A stretch of DNA of 64,000 nucleotides from Nocardioides sp. 503 (GCF_004522095.1 NZ_SPUI01000012.1:37349-101348); one strand, 5' to 3'. Positions 33,510 through 41,634 are shown, numbered from the stretch's first letter. Program-made: numbers and translations. Notes: generated by a model not told the origin, from the letters alone.

Positions 33510-33785
33510 GTGGCAGAGCGACGGCGGAACACGTACCGCGGACCCGCTGCTCGGGGCGAGGCCCTGCGGGGCGTCCTGTCGCGGGAGCTGTCGCTCCGGC
33601 TGGTGCGCGACCGCTACTCGGCGCTCGCGCGGCTGCGCGCCGCCACGAACCAGCACCTGGCCGGCCCCGACGACGAGCTCGGCGAGTCGGCCCGCGGGGT
33701 GCCGCTGGACCGCATCCCCTCGCTCCCGCCCGACGGCGTCACCCTTCAGGAGGTCCGGTCCCGGGCCGAGGCGGTGTCGGCCTGA
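33510..33785 (+). CDS. Small Arg-rich hypothetical protein
   Basis: 91 residues from GTG 33510 with gaggag very close upstream. No family is recognised. It is basic at the N terminus (MAERRRNTYRG) and then helical (LRGVLSRELSLRLVRDRYSALARLRAA), without membrane segment or signal peptide. The TGA shares a base with the ATG of the next small gene, a translational-coupling layout that supports both being real. Codon third positions are mostly G or C. Confidence 0.5.
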   Translation: MAERRRNTYRGPAARGEALRGVLSRELSLRLVRDRYSALARLRAATNQHLAGPDDELGESARGVPLDRIPSLPPDGVTLQEVRSRAEAVSA

Positions 33786-34072
33786 TGACGACCACGGCGC
33801 CGCGGCCGACGATCCAGCCTCCCGTCGAGCACCTGCGTGGGCAGGCGGGCACCGCCGCCGAGCCCGCACCGGACAGCCGGACCGGCGACCAGCACGACGA
33901 CGACGGCGCACCCCGCCAGCCCCGGATCTCCAAGCGGCTGCTCGTGATCCTGGCCCTGTTCGTGGTCATCGGCGCCGCACTGCGTCCCGGAGGGCTGCCC
34001 GGCATCGTCGCTCACGTGGTGGGGCCGGTGGCTACTCCGGGTCCAGGTCCTGGTCCAGCTCCAGGTCGATGA
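33785..34072 (+). CDS. Small single-pass membrane protein, unknown
   Basis: 95 residues. A Pro- and acid-rich cytoplasmic-looking N half (about 1-47) leads to one hydrophobic segment at about 51-65 (LLVILALFVVIGAAL) and a Pro-Gly tail. It is coupled to the 91-residue gene by an overlapping TGATG. Its last 41 bases overlap the 3-prime end of the convergent GAF-ANTAR gene. No family recognised; coding support is codon use and coupling only. Confidence 0.45.
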   Translation: MTTTAPRPTIQPPVEHLRGQAGTAAEPAPDSRTGDQHDDDGAPRQPRISKRLLVILALFVVIGAALRPGGLPGIVAHVVGPVATPGPGPGPAPGR

Positions 34073-34748
34073 CGGTGGCGGCCAGCTCGGCCTCGCTCAC
34101 GCCGGCGCGCCGAGCGGCCTCGCGGAGACGGAGGCGGGCGGCGTCCAGGTCCGTGCCGTCGCGTCGGGCGATGATCGCCCACGCCACGGTGAGGTCGACG
34201 TCGGCCCGCAGTACCTCCGGTGCGTGCTCCGCGACCTTGCGGGTGCTGAACGACAGGTCCGCGTTCGTCACCGCCCCCGGGGCCCAGGCGCCGAGGATCG
34301 CCGCGATCTCCCGGTGGTGACCGTCGAAGCCGTGAGGGGTCGAGGCGTACAGGTTCACGCTGCCGACCACCCGGGTGCCCTGGAGGATCGGCAGGGTGAG
34401 GGTGCTGGCGACCCCCAGCGCGCTCGTGGCCTGGGCGAGCATCTGCCACTCGTTCTCGTCCAGCCCCTCACGGTCGAAGGAGAGCACCTGCTCGGCATCG
34501 CCGGCCTCGACGCAGGGGCCGCCGTCGAGGTACTGGACCCCGTCCAGCAGCGCGATCTCGGCGGCGGTCGCCACCAGCGTGAACGTCACGTGGTCCTCGT
34601 TGGGACTGATGCTCAGGCCCACGCACTGGGGGACCACCGCGCGGATCTGGGCGGCCTTCTGGCGCAGCTCCTCGACCAGGTCCTCGTCCTCGATCTCGAA
34701 TGGTCCGAAGTCCTCGATGGCACGGACGGTCTCAGGGATGGGTTCCAC
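34032..34748 (-). CDS. GAF-ANTAR regulator A
   Basis: 238 residues, GTG start. Residues about 25-165 form a GAF-like sensor (GLSISPNEDHVTFTLVATAAE, YLDGGPCVEAGDAEQVLSF, ASTLTLPILQGTRVVGSVNLYAS). Residues about 180-230 are an ANTAR RNA-binding domain with the typical Ala and aromatic pattern DLTVAWAIIARRDGT then LREAARRAGVSEAELAATVI. ANTAR proteins act as antiterminators on nascent RNA. It follows the LuxR regulator A gene by 18 bp on the same strand, so the two are likely one operon. Confidence 0.85.
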   Translation of the reverse strand: MEPIPETVRAIEDFGPFEIEDEDLVEELRQKAAQIRAVVPQCVGLSISPNEDHVTFTLVATAAEIALLDGVQYLDGGPCVEAGDAEQVLSFDREGLDENEWQMLAQATSALGVASTLTLPILQGTRVVGSVNLYASTPHGFDGHHREIAAILGAWAPGAVTNADLSFSTRKVAEHAPEVLRADVDLTVAWAIIARRDGTDLDAARLRLREAARRAGVSEAELAATVIDLELDQDLDPE

Positions 34749-34766
34749 GACCGGCTCGTCCCTGCC

Positions 34767-35438
34767 TCATCGTCGCTCGATCCCGGGCGCGACGACGCCC
34801 GACTTCCTGGTTCGAGGGACCAGGTTGTTCTCGTGGGCCCACACCACGGCCTGGCTGCGGCTGTGGACACCGGTCTTGGCGTAGGCCGTGCGGATGTAGG
34901 TCTTGATGGAGTTGACGCTGAGGAAGACGGTCCTGGCGATCTCCTTGTTGCTCAGGCCCTTGGCGATGAGCGCGAGCACCTCCGCCTCGCGCGGGCTGAG
35001 GTCGTAGGCATGCGTCGGGGCGTCGGCGGACTCCTCGCCCAGCATCACGTCGTAGGTGTCGCTCGTGACCACCGCGCCGCTGCAGATGTCCTCCAGCGAC
35101 TTGACCAGCTCGAGCGGGCTCAGCGACTTGGAGAGGTAGCCCGCTGCCCCCTGCCGGAGGGCCGACGCGACCGTCTCGGGATCGGCGACCCACGTGAAGA
35201 CCACCACCTTCGGACCACCCTCGCGGATGACGTCGCCGAGCGCGGGGTGCTCGCCCTGCAGATGGGCGAACATGTCGAACAGGACGAGGTCGGTCTCGTC
35301 GTCGGCCGGCAGCTCGTCCTCGACCTCCACCAGGACGATCCGGTCCGCGTAGGGCTCCAGCATCGTGGCCACCCCGGAGACGATCACTGGGTAGTCGTTG
35401 ACCAGGGTGATGCGGACGGGGCGCGGAGACGTGGGCAT
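34767..35438 (-). CDS. LuxR/NarL-type response regulator A
   Basis: 223 residues from ATG 35438, which has aggtgg upstream; an ATG 15 bp earlier is an alternative. The receiver has the phosphoacceptor Asp55 (LVLFDMFAH), Thr82 and Lys104 (YLSKSLSP), but the usual acidic pair is Asn14-Asp15, so metal binding may be weakened. The LuxR HTH at about 150-210 reads LSPREAEVLALIAKGLSNKE, then VFLSVNSIKTYIRTAYAKTG and SRSQAVVWA. No sensor kinase is adjacent. The gap to the divergent GAF-ANTAR B (35439-35637) contains TACCACTACCCA at 35540-35551. Confidence 0.88.
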   Translation of the reverse strand: MPTSPRPVRITLVNDYPVIVSGVATMLEPYADRIVLVEVEDELPADDETDLVLFDMFAHLQGEHPALGDVIREGGPKVVVFTWVADPETVASALRQGAAGYLSKSLSPLELVKSLEDICSGAVVTSDTYDVMLGEESADAPTHAYDLSPREAEVLALIAKGLSNKEIARTVFLSVNSIKTYIRTAYAKTGVHSRSQAVVWAHENNLVPRTRKSGVVAPGIERR

Positions 35439-35637
35439 GGTTCCACCTGTCATGGCTGTGACAACGCGGCGATGCCCTGGAGTGAGCGCGCGCTGTCGGC
35501 CGATGCGGTGTCAACCGGCGATCCTGCGCTACCACTACCCAGCGCGGGGCCGGCCCAAACCTCGTCAGCAGTCCGATCGCGCGGCCGGTGGCGGAAGGGG
35601 CATGGGTTCGGTCCGGAAGGTGTGCGAAGGTGGAGGC

Positions 35638-36369
35638 ATGGCCCTCGACTCGCTCTCCGAGCGGATGGCATCGGCCGCCCGCGAGCTCCAACAGCAGCAC
35701 GACCCGGGAGCGACCCTGCGGAGTGCTGCCCACCTCACCCTGACCAACCTGTCCGGGTGCGACAGCGTCGGCATCTCGATCGTGCACCGTGACGGGAGGG
35801 TGGAGACCGACGCGTGCACGGACGACCGTGCGGCGCGAGCCGACCAGCTCCAGTACGAGATCGGGGAAGGGCCGTGCCTCGACGCCGTCTGGCAGGAGCA
35901 GACCACCCACACGCCCGACCTGATGCTCGACGCCCGGTGGCCCCGTTGGGGCCCTCAGGTCGCCGCTGAGACCGGCCTGCGCAGCGTGCTCGCCTTCCAG
36001 CTCTTCACCACGGAGGACACCCTCGGTGCCCTGAACGTCTACTCCAGCCAGGTCGACGCCTTCACCCTGGAGGACCGTGAGGACGGGCTGGCGCTCGCGG
36101 CCCACGTCGCCATCGCGGTGTCCAGCGCGGCGAGGATCCAGCAGCTCAACCAGGCCATGGACACGCGTACCGTGATCGCGCAGGCCACCGGCATCGTCAT
36201 GGAGCGCTTCGACCTCGACGGCGCCCGGGCCTTCCAGGTGCTGTCGCGCCTGTCGTCACGCTCGGAGCGCAAGCTCCGCGACGTGGCGGCCGAAGTAGTC
36301 GAGACCCGAAGGTTCCCGGATCCCGACCAAGCTGAGCCGTCGGGAGTCGGCGGGGGGCGGCGAGCCTAG
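35638..36369 (+). CDS. GAF-ANTAR regulator B
   Basis: 243 residues from ATG 35638 (purine-rich gaaggtggagg upstream). The GAF domain at about 20-165 has LTNLSGCDSVGISIVHRDGR, YEIGEGPCLDAVW and SVLAFQLFTTEDTLGALNVYSS. The ANTAR domain at about 170-230 has MDTRTVIAQATGIVMERFDLD and AFQVLSRLSSRSERKLRDVAAEVV, a canonical sequence. The last 114 bases are antisense to the 3-prime end of LuxR regulator B. It probably acts by transcription antitermination on unknown targets; the GAF ligand is unknown. Confidence 0.9.
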   Translation: MALDSLSERMASAARELQQQHDPGATLRSAAHLTLTNLSGCDSVGISIVHRDGRVETDACTDDRAARADQLQYEIGEGPCLDAVWQEQTTHTPDLMLDARWPRWGPQVAAETGLRSVLAFQLFTTEDTLGALNVYSSQVDAFTLEDREDGLALAAHVAIAVSSAARIQQLNQAMDTRTVIAQATGIVMERFDLDGARAFQVLSRLSSRSERKLRDVAAEVVETRRFPDPDQAEPSGVGGGRRA

Positions 36370-37005
36370 GCAGCCCTGAAGCTCCTCCTGGTGCCCGACC
36401 GCCCAGATCACGGCCTGCGACCGTGAGGCGGCGCCGATCTTGCGGTAGGCCAGGCGGATGTAGCTCTTGACCGTGTTGACGCTCAGGAACAGCGCCGCTC
36501 CCACCTCGCGGTTGCTCAGACCCTGCCCGATCAGGAAGACCACCGCCGCCTCCCGCTGCGTGAGCGTCTCGGGCTCCGGCGCTGCTTCCTCGGCGGTCCC
36601 TCCTGCCGCCGTGGCGGCGTGGGACGCATGGGCCGCGGTCAGGGAGCGGACGAGCGCGTCCGCATCCAGCCCCTTCGACAGGCAGGCAAGCGCGCCGGCC
36701 GCGCGCGCGGAGGCGACCTGCTCGGCCTGCGGCTCCAGTGTGAAGACCACGATGGGGGCGCCGAGCACCCCACTGATGCGGCGGAGGTCCGGCAGGGAGC
36801 CGAAGGCCGACGCCGCGAAGGCGTCGTAAAGGACGAGGTCGAGGTCGGCGCCGCGAAGCGCTGGGTCGGGCATCTCACCGGAGACGACCGTGACGCGGTC
36901 GCGATAGGGGTACAGCATGCCGGTGAGCCCGGCTGCGACCAGGTCGTGATCGTCGAGGAGTCCCACCCGGAGGGCGGGAGGGAGGCCCGCGAGGGGGCCG
37001 TTCAT
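36256..37005 (-). CDS. LuxR/NarL-type response regulator B
   Basis: 249 residues from ATG 37005. The receiver has a full acidic pair Asp18-Asp19 (LLDDHD), phosphoacceptor Asp61 (LVLYDAFA), Thr89 and Lys111 (CLSKGLD). The HTH (about 150-212) reads LTQREAAVVFLIGQGLSNRE, then LFLSVNTVKSYIRLAYRKIG and SRSQAVIWAVG, near-identical to regulator A. A tail of about 35 residues after the HTH is read from the strand opposite the ANTAR end of GAF-ANTAR B, which is unusual and may be a late gain of coding sequence through stop loss. Confidence 0.86.
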   Translation of the reverse strand: MNGPLAGLPPALRVGLLDDHDLVAAGLTGMLYPYRDRVTVVSGEMPDPALRGADLDLVLYDAFAASAFGSLPDLRRISGVLGAPIVVFTLEPQAEQVASARAAGALACLSKGLDADALVRSLTAAHASHAATAAGGTAEEAAPEPETLTQREAAVVFLIGQGLSNREVGAALFLSVNTVKSYIRLAYRKIGAASRSQAVIWAVGHQEELQGCLGSPPPADSRRLSLVGIREPSGLDYFGRHVAELALRA

Positions 37006-37100
37006 CGGTCTGTGCGAGATCCACGCATGGTGAGATCCGTCCGTCGGCTGCAAACGGCCATGTCTAGACCTGGGCAGCACTACGAGGCTACACCCGACGG

Positions 37101-37134
37101 ACCCTCCGGGGTGTCGTCCCGCTACGCCCCGAGG
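37101..37134. terminator. Imperfect hairpin downstream of the D-aminopeptidase gene
   Basis: CCCTCCGGGG and CCCCGAGGG arms with one bulge around a 13-base loop. It lies between the start of LuxR regulator B (37005) and the stop of the D-aminopeptidase gene (37153), so it could end transcription of the latter. There is no T-tract; the call is weak. Confidence 0.33.
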
Positions 37135-37152
37135 GGTGAAAACTCGGCTTCT

Positions 37153-37998
37153 TCAGTGGCCGCGCACCAGCACGTTGCGCGCCAGCAGGGCGTGGTGGGC
37201 GAGCGTGAAGCCGACCGTCACCAGTCCGAGGAGCTCGTCGGCGGAGGCGATGTCGCGCGCCACCGTCCGGTCGCCGATCCGGGTCGTGCCCGGGACGGCC
37301 GAGACCATCTCGGCGGCCAGCATGTTGGGCAGGTCGAGCTCGAGCCGCAGGCTGTCGGGCACCGCTACGAGGCGCATGCGGTCCGCTCGACGTACGGCGT
37401 CGCGGGCGCGGGCCTGCACCAGGTCGCGCGCCGGCGCCGGCGCGAGGGTGGAGGTGGCGGAGTAGCCGTGCGCGACCTTGACCGCGGCGGTCACCACGCC
37501 GGGCAGCAGCGCCTGCGCGAGGTCGCAGATCACGTCGTCGCCGGTGACGAGCCCGACGGGCACCCCGCGGGTGGCCGCGAACAGCGCGTTGACGGACGTC
37601 TCGGAGGCGTCCTCGCCGTTGACCCGGACGCCCAGGAAGTGCGACGAGAACGTGTGCGCCAGCACGCCCCGTGCGCCCGCCGGCGCGTGGTAGCCCACGA
37701 ACAGCGCCAGGTCGTGCTCCTCGGTGAGGCCCTCCGCCATGCAGAAGCCGCGCGGGGAGCCGAAGACCAGTCGCGCGCGCGGGTCCAGCCGCTCGTGGAG
37801 CAGGTTGTCCATGGTGCCGTGGCTGTCGCTGACGACCACCTCGGTCGCGCCACCGTCGAAGGCGCCGCGCACGGCGGCGTTGGTCTCCTCGGTCATCAGG
37901 GCGCACGCGCGCTCGTAGCCGTGGCCGCCGCGCACCACCTGGTCGAGGGTCGCGACGCCGGCGATGCCCTCCATGTCCACGGAGATGTAGACCTTCAC
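37153..37998 (-). CDS. M55-family D-aminopeptidase (DppA-like)
   Basis: 281 residues from GTG 37998 with gagagga upstream. The N-terminal KVYISVDMEGIAGVAT carries the metal ligands Asp8 and Glu10 of the M55 family; VVSDSHGTMDNLL holds the His ligand, LFVGYHAPAG a further His, and VNGEDASETSVNALFA the active-site Glu region. The decameric enzyme releases N-terminal D-amino acids from peptides and is linked to recycling of wall peptides. It stands alone here, divergent from furA, with no Dpp transporter genes next to it. Confidence 0.92.
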   Translation of the reverse strand: MKVYISVDMEGIAGVATLDQVVRGGHGYERACALMTEETNAAVRGAFDGGATEVVVSDSHGTMDNLLHERLDPRARLVFGSPRGFCMAEGLTEEHDLALFVGYHAPAGARGVLAHTFSSHFLGVRVNGEDASETSVNALFAATRGVPVGLVTGDDVICDLAQALLPGVVTAAVKVAHGYSATSTLAPAPARDLVQARARDAVRRADRMRLVAVPDSLRLELDLPNMLAAEMVSAVPGTTRIGDRTVARDIASADELLGLVTVGFTLAHHALLARNVLVRGH

Positions 37999-38126
37999 GG
38001 GTGTCCTCTCGTCGATGCCTCCTCGCATGCTGGTCGAGGGGAGCGACGCCGTCTTCGTCGACGGACACCAAGAGACGGGTCCCGGACCGTCGGACCCGCC
38101 GGAGCACGGCGACACGGCCGCCGGCA

Positions 38127-38158
38127 ATCTTGATCGGTTCCAGAAAACGCCCTAGGGT
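38127..38158 (+). promoter_or_regulatory. furA-katG promoter and FurA-box-like element
   Basis: TTGATC (38130-38135), a 17-base spacer and TAGGGT (38153-38158), 6 bases before the furA ATG, so the transcript is probably leaderless. The spacer contains GGTTCCAGAAAA. The whole block closely resembles the conserved furA promoter motif of mycobacteria and related actinobacteria (TCTTGA...TTCCAGAAAA), where FurA binds and represses furA-katG. Confidence 0.75.
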
Positions 38159-38164
38159 GAGGCC

Positions 38165-38608
38165 ATGTCCCGCTCCCCGCACGAGGTCGCGCTCCGCGAG
38201 GCGTCCCTGCGGGTGACCCAGCCCCGCCTCGCCGTGCTGGCGGTCGTGCACGACCACCCGCACATCGACACCGACGCGGTGATCGGACGGGTCCGCAGCG
38301 ACTACGCCACCGTGTCCCACCAGACCGTCTACGACGTGCTGCGGGCGTTGACCGACGCCGGGCTCATCCGCCGGATCCAGCCCGCCGGGTCGACGGCCCG
38401 CTACGAGTCGCGCGTCGGGGACAACCACCACCACGTCGTGTGCCGCACCTGCGGTGCGATCGCCGACGTCGACTGCGCGGTCGGCCACACCCCCTGTCTC
38501 ACCGCTTCCGACGACCACGGCTTCGTGGTCGACGAGGCGGAGGTCGTCTACTGGGGCACCTGCCCCGAGTGCGCGGCCGCAGCCCTTGCCCCATCCCTCA
38601 CCGAGTGA
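38165..38608 (+). CDS. furA: FurA, Fur-family repressor of katG
   Basis: 147 residues. An N-terminal winged helix (LREASLRVTQPRLAVLAVVHDHPH, then TVSHQTVYDVLRALTDAGLIRRI) is followed by the metal-binding dimer domain with HHHVVCRTCGAIADVDC and a second CPEC pair at the C terminus, giving a CxxC/CxxC structural zinc site. The His-rich loop around GDNHHHV is the regulatory metal site. In actinobacteria FurA represses the adjacent katG under reducing conditions and is released by oxidants. katG begins 23 bp after its stop. Confidence 0.93.
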   Translation: MSRSPHEVALREASLRVTQPRLAVLAVVHDHPHIDTDAVIGRVRSDYATVSHQTVYDVLRALTDAGLIRRIQPAGSTARYESRVGDNHHHVVCRTCGAIADVDCAVGHTPCLTASDDHGFVVDEAEVVYWGTCPECAAAALAPSLTE

Positions 38609-38631
38609 ACCCGCCAGCCGGAAGGAAGCAC

Positions 38632-40905
38632 ATGAGCGACAGCCAGGACAGCAGCACCCCCGAGAGCCCCCAGGGGGTGGATCGCAAGGAGGAGGCCGGC
38701 TGCCCGGTCATGCACGACTCCGCCGCCGCCCACGGCAGCGAGAGCGAGAACCCCGCGATCGACTCGCCGACCGCCAAGACCGGCCGTCCCCACACCAACC
38801 AGGACTGGTGGCCCAACCAGCTCGACCTGTCGGTGCTGCACGTCCACTCCTCCAAGGCCAACCCCCTCGGCGAGGGCTTCAGCTACGCCGAGGAGTTCGC
38901 CAAGCTCGACCTCGGTGAGCTGCGCCGCGACATCGTCGAGGTGCTCAACACCTCGCAGGACTGGTGGCCGGCCGACTTCGGGCACTACGGCGGCCTCTTC
39001 ATCCGCATGAGCTGGCACGCCGCCGGCACCTACCGCATCTACGACGGTCGCGGCGGCGCGGGCGAGGGCAACCAGCGCTTCGCCCCGCTCAACAGCTGGC
39101 CCGACAACGCCAACCTCGACAAGGCCCGCCGCCTGCTGTGGCCGGTCAAGCAGAAGCACGGCCAGAAGATCTCGTGGGCCGACCTGCTCGTCTACGCGGG
39201 CACGGTCGCGCTGGAGGACATGGGCTTCCAGACCTTCGGCTTCGGCTTCGGTCGCGAGGACGTGTGGGAGCCCGAGGAGATCATCTGGGGTCCCGAGGAC
39301 ACCTGGCTCGGCGACGAGCGCTACGCCGGCGAGCGCGAGCTCGAGGAGTCCCTGGGCGCGGTCCAGATGGGCCTGATCTACGTCAACCCCGAGGGCCCCA
39401 ACGGCAACCCCGACCCGCTGGCCTCGGCCAAGGACATCCGCACCACGTTCGCGCGCATGGCGATGAACGACGAGGAGACCGTCGCGCTGATCGCCGGCGG
39501 CCACACCTTCGGCAAGACCCACGGCGCCGGCGACCCCGACCTGATCGGTCCGGAGCCCGAGGGTGCCCCGATCGAGGACCAGGGCCTGGGCTGGAAGAGC
39601 GGCTACGGCTCCGGCAAGGGCGCCGACGCGATCACCTCGGGCCTCGAGGTCACCTGGACCTCGACCCCGACCCGGTGGAGCAACGACTTCTTCAAGTTCC
39701 TCTTCAAGTACGAGTGGGAGCTCACCAAGAGCCCGGCCGGCGCCTTCCAGTGGGTGGCCAAGGACGCCGAGGACATCGTCCCGGGTCCGGCCTCGGACTC
39801 GCCGAAGCGCAAGCCGACCATGCTCACCAGCGACCTGGCCCTGCGGTTCGACCCGGAGTACGAGAAGATCTCGCGCCGCTTCCTGGAGAACCCCAACGAG
39901 TTCTCCGTGGCGTTCGCCAAGGCCTGGTACAAGCTGCTGCACCGTGACATGGGCCCGGTCGAGCGCTTCCTCGGCCCCTGGGTGCCCGCGCCCCAGCTGT
40001 GGCAGGACCCGGTCCCGCCGGTGCAGGGCGAGCTGGTCGGCGACGCCGACGTGGCCTCCCTCAAGAGCAAGGTCCTCGAGTCGGGCCTCTCGGTCTCCGA
40101 CCTCGTCGCCACCGCGTGGGCCTCGGCGTCGAGCTTCCGCTCGACCGACAAGCGCGGCGGTGCCAACGGCGCGCGCATCCGCCTGGAGCCGCAGCGCAGC
40201 TGGGCGGCCAACCAGCCCGAGCAGCTCTCCGCCGTCCTCGAGAAGCTCGAGGGCATCCGGGCCGACTTCAACGCGGCCGGTGGCGCTCAGGTCTCGCTCG
40301 CGGACCTGATCGTCCTCGCGGGCAACGCGGCGGTCGAGAAGGCGGCGAAGGACGCCGGCGTGGAGGTCACCGTGCCGTTCCACGCGGGGCGCACGGACGC
40401 CACGCAGGAGCAGACCGACACCGACTCCTTCCGGGTGCTGGAGCCGCGCGCCGACGGCTTTCGCAACTACCTGCGGGCCGGCGAGAAGCTGCCCGCGGAG
40501 ACGCTGCTGCTGGAGAAGGCCTACATGCTCGACCTCACTGCGCCCGAGATGACGGTGCTGCTCGGGGGCCTGCGCGCCCTCGGCAACAACGTCGGCGGTG
40601 TGCAGCACGGCGTCCTGACCGACCGGCCGGGCGTCCTGAGCAACGACTTCTTCGCGAACCTCCTGGCCCCCGGGACCCGGTGGAAGGCGTCGGAGTCGGA
40701 GGAGAACGTCTACGAGATCCGCGACGCGGCGACCGACGAGCTGAAGTGGACCGCCACGGCGGTCGACCTCGTCTTCGGCTCCAACTCGCAGCTGCGGGCC
40801 CTCGCGGAGGTCTACGCCAGCGACGACGCGCGCGACAAGCTCGTCGCCGACTTCGTCGCCGCCTGGACCAAGGTCATGGAGCTGGACCGCTTCGACCTGG
40901 TCTGA
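38632..40905 (+). CDS. katG: Catalase-peroxidase
   Basis: 757 residues, ATG 38632 with gaaggaag. A two-domain bifunctional haem enzyme removing H2O2 and organic peroxides. The distal site is Arg125, Trp128 and His129 (RMSWHAAGTYR); the Met-Tyr-Trp adduct partners are Trp128, Tyr250 (GLIYVNPEGP) and Met276 (FARMAMND); the proximal haem ligand is His291 (GGHTFGKTHG). The C-terminal half is the usual degenerate second peroxidase domain. All key residues are intact, so it should be active. It is co-transcribed with furA. Confidence 0.97.
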   Translation: MSDSQDSSTPESPQGVDRKEEAGCPVMHDSAAAHGSESENPAIDSPTAKTGRPHTNQDWWPNQLDLSVLHVHSSKANPLGEGFSYAEEFAKLDLGELRRDIVEVLNTSQDWWPADFGHYGGLFIRMSWHAAGTYRIYDGRGGAGEGNQRFAPLNSWPDNANLDKARRLLWPVKQKHGQKISWADLLVYAGTVALEDMGFQTFGFGFGREDVWEPEEIIWGPEDTWLGDERYAGERELEESLGAVQMGLIYVNPEGPNGNPDPLASAKDIRTTFARMAMNDEETVALIAGGHTFGKTHGAGDPDLIGPEPEGAPIEDQGLGWKSGYGSGKGADAITSGLEVTWTSTPTRWSNDFFKFLFKYEWELTKSPAGAFQWVAKDAEDIVPGPASDSPKRKPTMLTSDLALRFDPEYEKISRRFLENPNEFSVAFAKAWYKLLHRDMGPVERFLGPWVPAPQLWQDPVPPVQGELVGDADVASLKSKVLESGLSVSDLVATAWASASSFRSTDKRGGANGARIRLEPQRSWAANQPEQLSAVLEKLEGIRADFNAAGGAQVSLADLIVLAGNAAVEKAAKDAGVEVTVPFHAGRTDATQEQTDTDSFRVLEPRADGFRNYLRAGEKLPAETLLLEKAYMLDLTAPEMTVLLGGLRALGNNVGGVQHGVLTDRPGVLSNDFFANLLAPGTRWKASESEENVYEIRDAATDELKWTATAVDLVFGSNSQLRALAEVYASDDARDKLVADFVAAWTKVMELDRFDLV

Positions 40906-40928
40906 GCCCAGCCGTCAGAGGCATCCGG

Positions 40929-40956
40929 GCCCGGTCGACCACGAGGTCGGCCGGGC
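40929..40956. terminator. Likely bidirectional terminator after katG
   Basis: GCCCGGTCGACC, loop ACGA, GGTCGGCCGGGC: a 12-bp stem with one mismatch, 23 bp after the katG stop and 30 bp from the convergent gene stop at 40987. There is no strong T-tract, as is common for actinobacterial terminators. Confidence 0.6.
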
Positions 40957-40986
40957 TCGCTGCTGTCCGGGCGATGACGGAGTCGC

Positions 40987-41634
40987 TCAGCCCTGGTCGG
41001 CGACGCGCTCGGCCAGCCGCACGGCGGCGTGGCGCACCAGGTCCGCCTCGTCGGGGTCGGCGGCGAGCAGCTGTGGCACCTGGCCCCCGAGCAGCCCGAC
41101 GGGCTGGGTGAGCCAGGCCCAGGCGCGCCACGGGTCCATCCCGGCGGCGAGCAGCGGCGCGATCACCGGGGCCAGATCGGGCCGCGGCTCCCCGGCCGGC
41201 GTCAGCTGGAACGCCGGGACGACGGTGCCGCTCTCGGTGGCCACGACGAGCAGCCGGTGCGCGTCCTGCGCCTTGTGCACCGCGAAGCGGGTCGCGTTGA
41301 CCGAGGCGCCGCGCAGCTCGGCCAGCGTCTCGTAGGTCAGCCACTCGGTGTCGAGCAGCTCCTGGCGCAGGCGCGCCTGCCGGGCGATCAGCAGCAGCGG
41401 CACGGGCACGGCGTGCTCCGGCTCGGAGCCCTCCTGGTGCAGCAGCCGGTCGAGCTGCTCCAGCTGGTCGGCGTCCAGGGGCAGGCCCGTGCCCGGGTCG
41501 GTCCAGCGGGCACGTCCGTCGGCGTCGCGCTCGAACGTCGGCAGGCCGGCGTCGGCCAGGTGCGGGGCCAGCCCCAGGTCGTCCAGCCACCGGGCCAGCC
41601 GCTCGCCGCGCTCGGGGGCTCCGTCCGCTGTCAT
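40987..41634 (-). CDS. Hypothetical protein with MbcA/ParS-like C-terminal region
   Basis: 215 residues from ATG 41634; the frame is open further upstream. The central part (YETLAELRGASVNATRFAVHKAQDAHRLLVV) looks like a small DNA-binding helical module. The end (GMDPWRAWAWLTQPVGLLGG then QVPQLLAADPDEADLV) recalls the C-terminal toxin-binding domain of MbcA/ParS/Xre antitoxins, which has the pattern WL..P...LGG..P..LL. No RES-type toxin is adjacent, so it would be an orphan. The family call is tentative. Confidence 0.6.
   Translation of the reverse strand: MTADGAPERGERLARWLDDLGLAPHLADAGLPTFERDADGRARWTDPGTGLPLDADQLEQLDRLLHQEGSEPEHAVPVPLLLIARQARLRQELLDTEWLTYETLAELRGASVNATRFAVHKAQDAHRLLVVATESGTVVPAFQLTPAGEPRPDLAPVIAPLLAAGMDPWRAWAWLTQPVGLLGGQVPQLLAADPDEADLVRHAAVRLAERVADQG

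Noticed and set aside
38548..40608. Long minus-strand frame opposite katG
   Set aside because: katG is intact with all active-site residues; the antisense frame has no family features.
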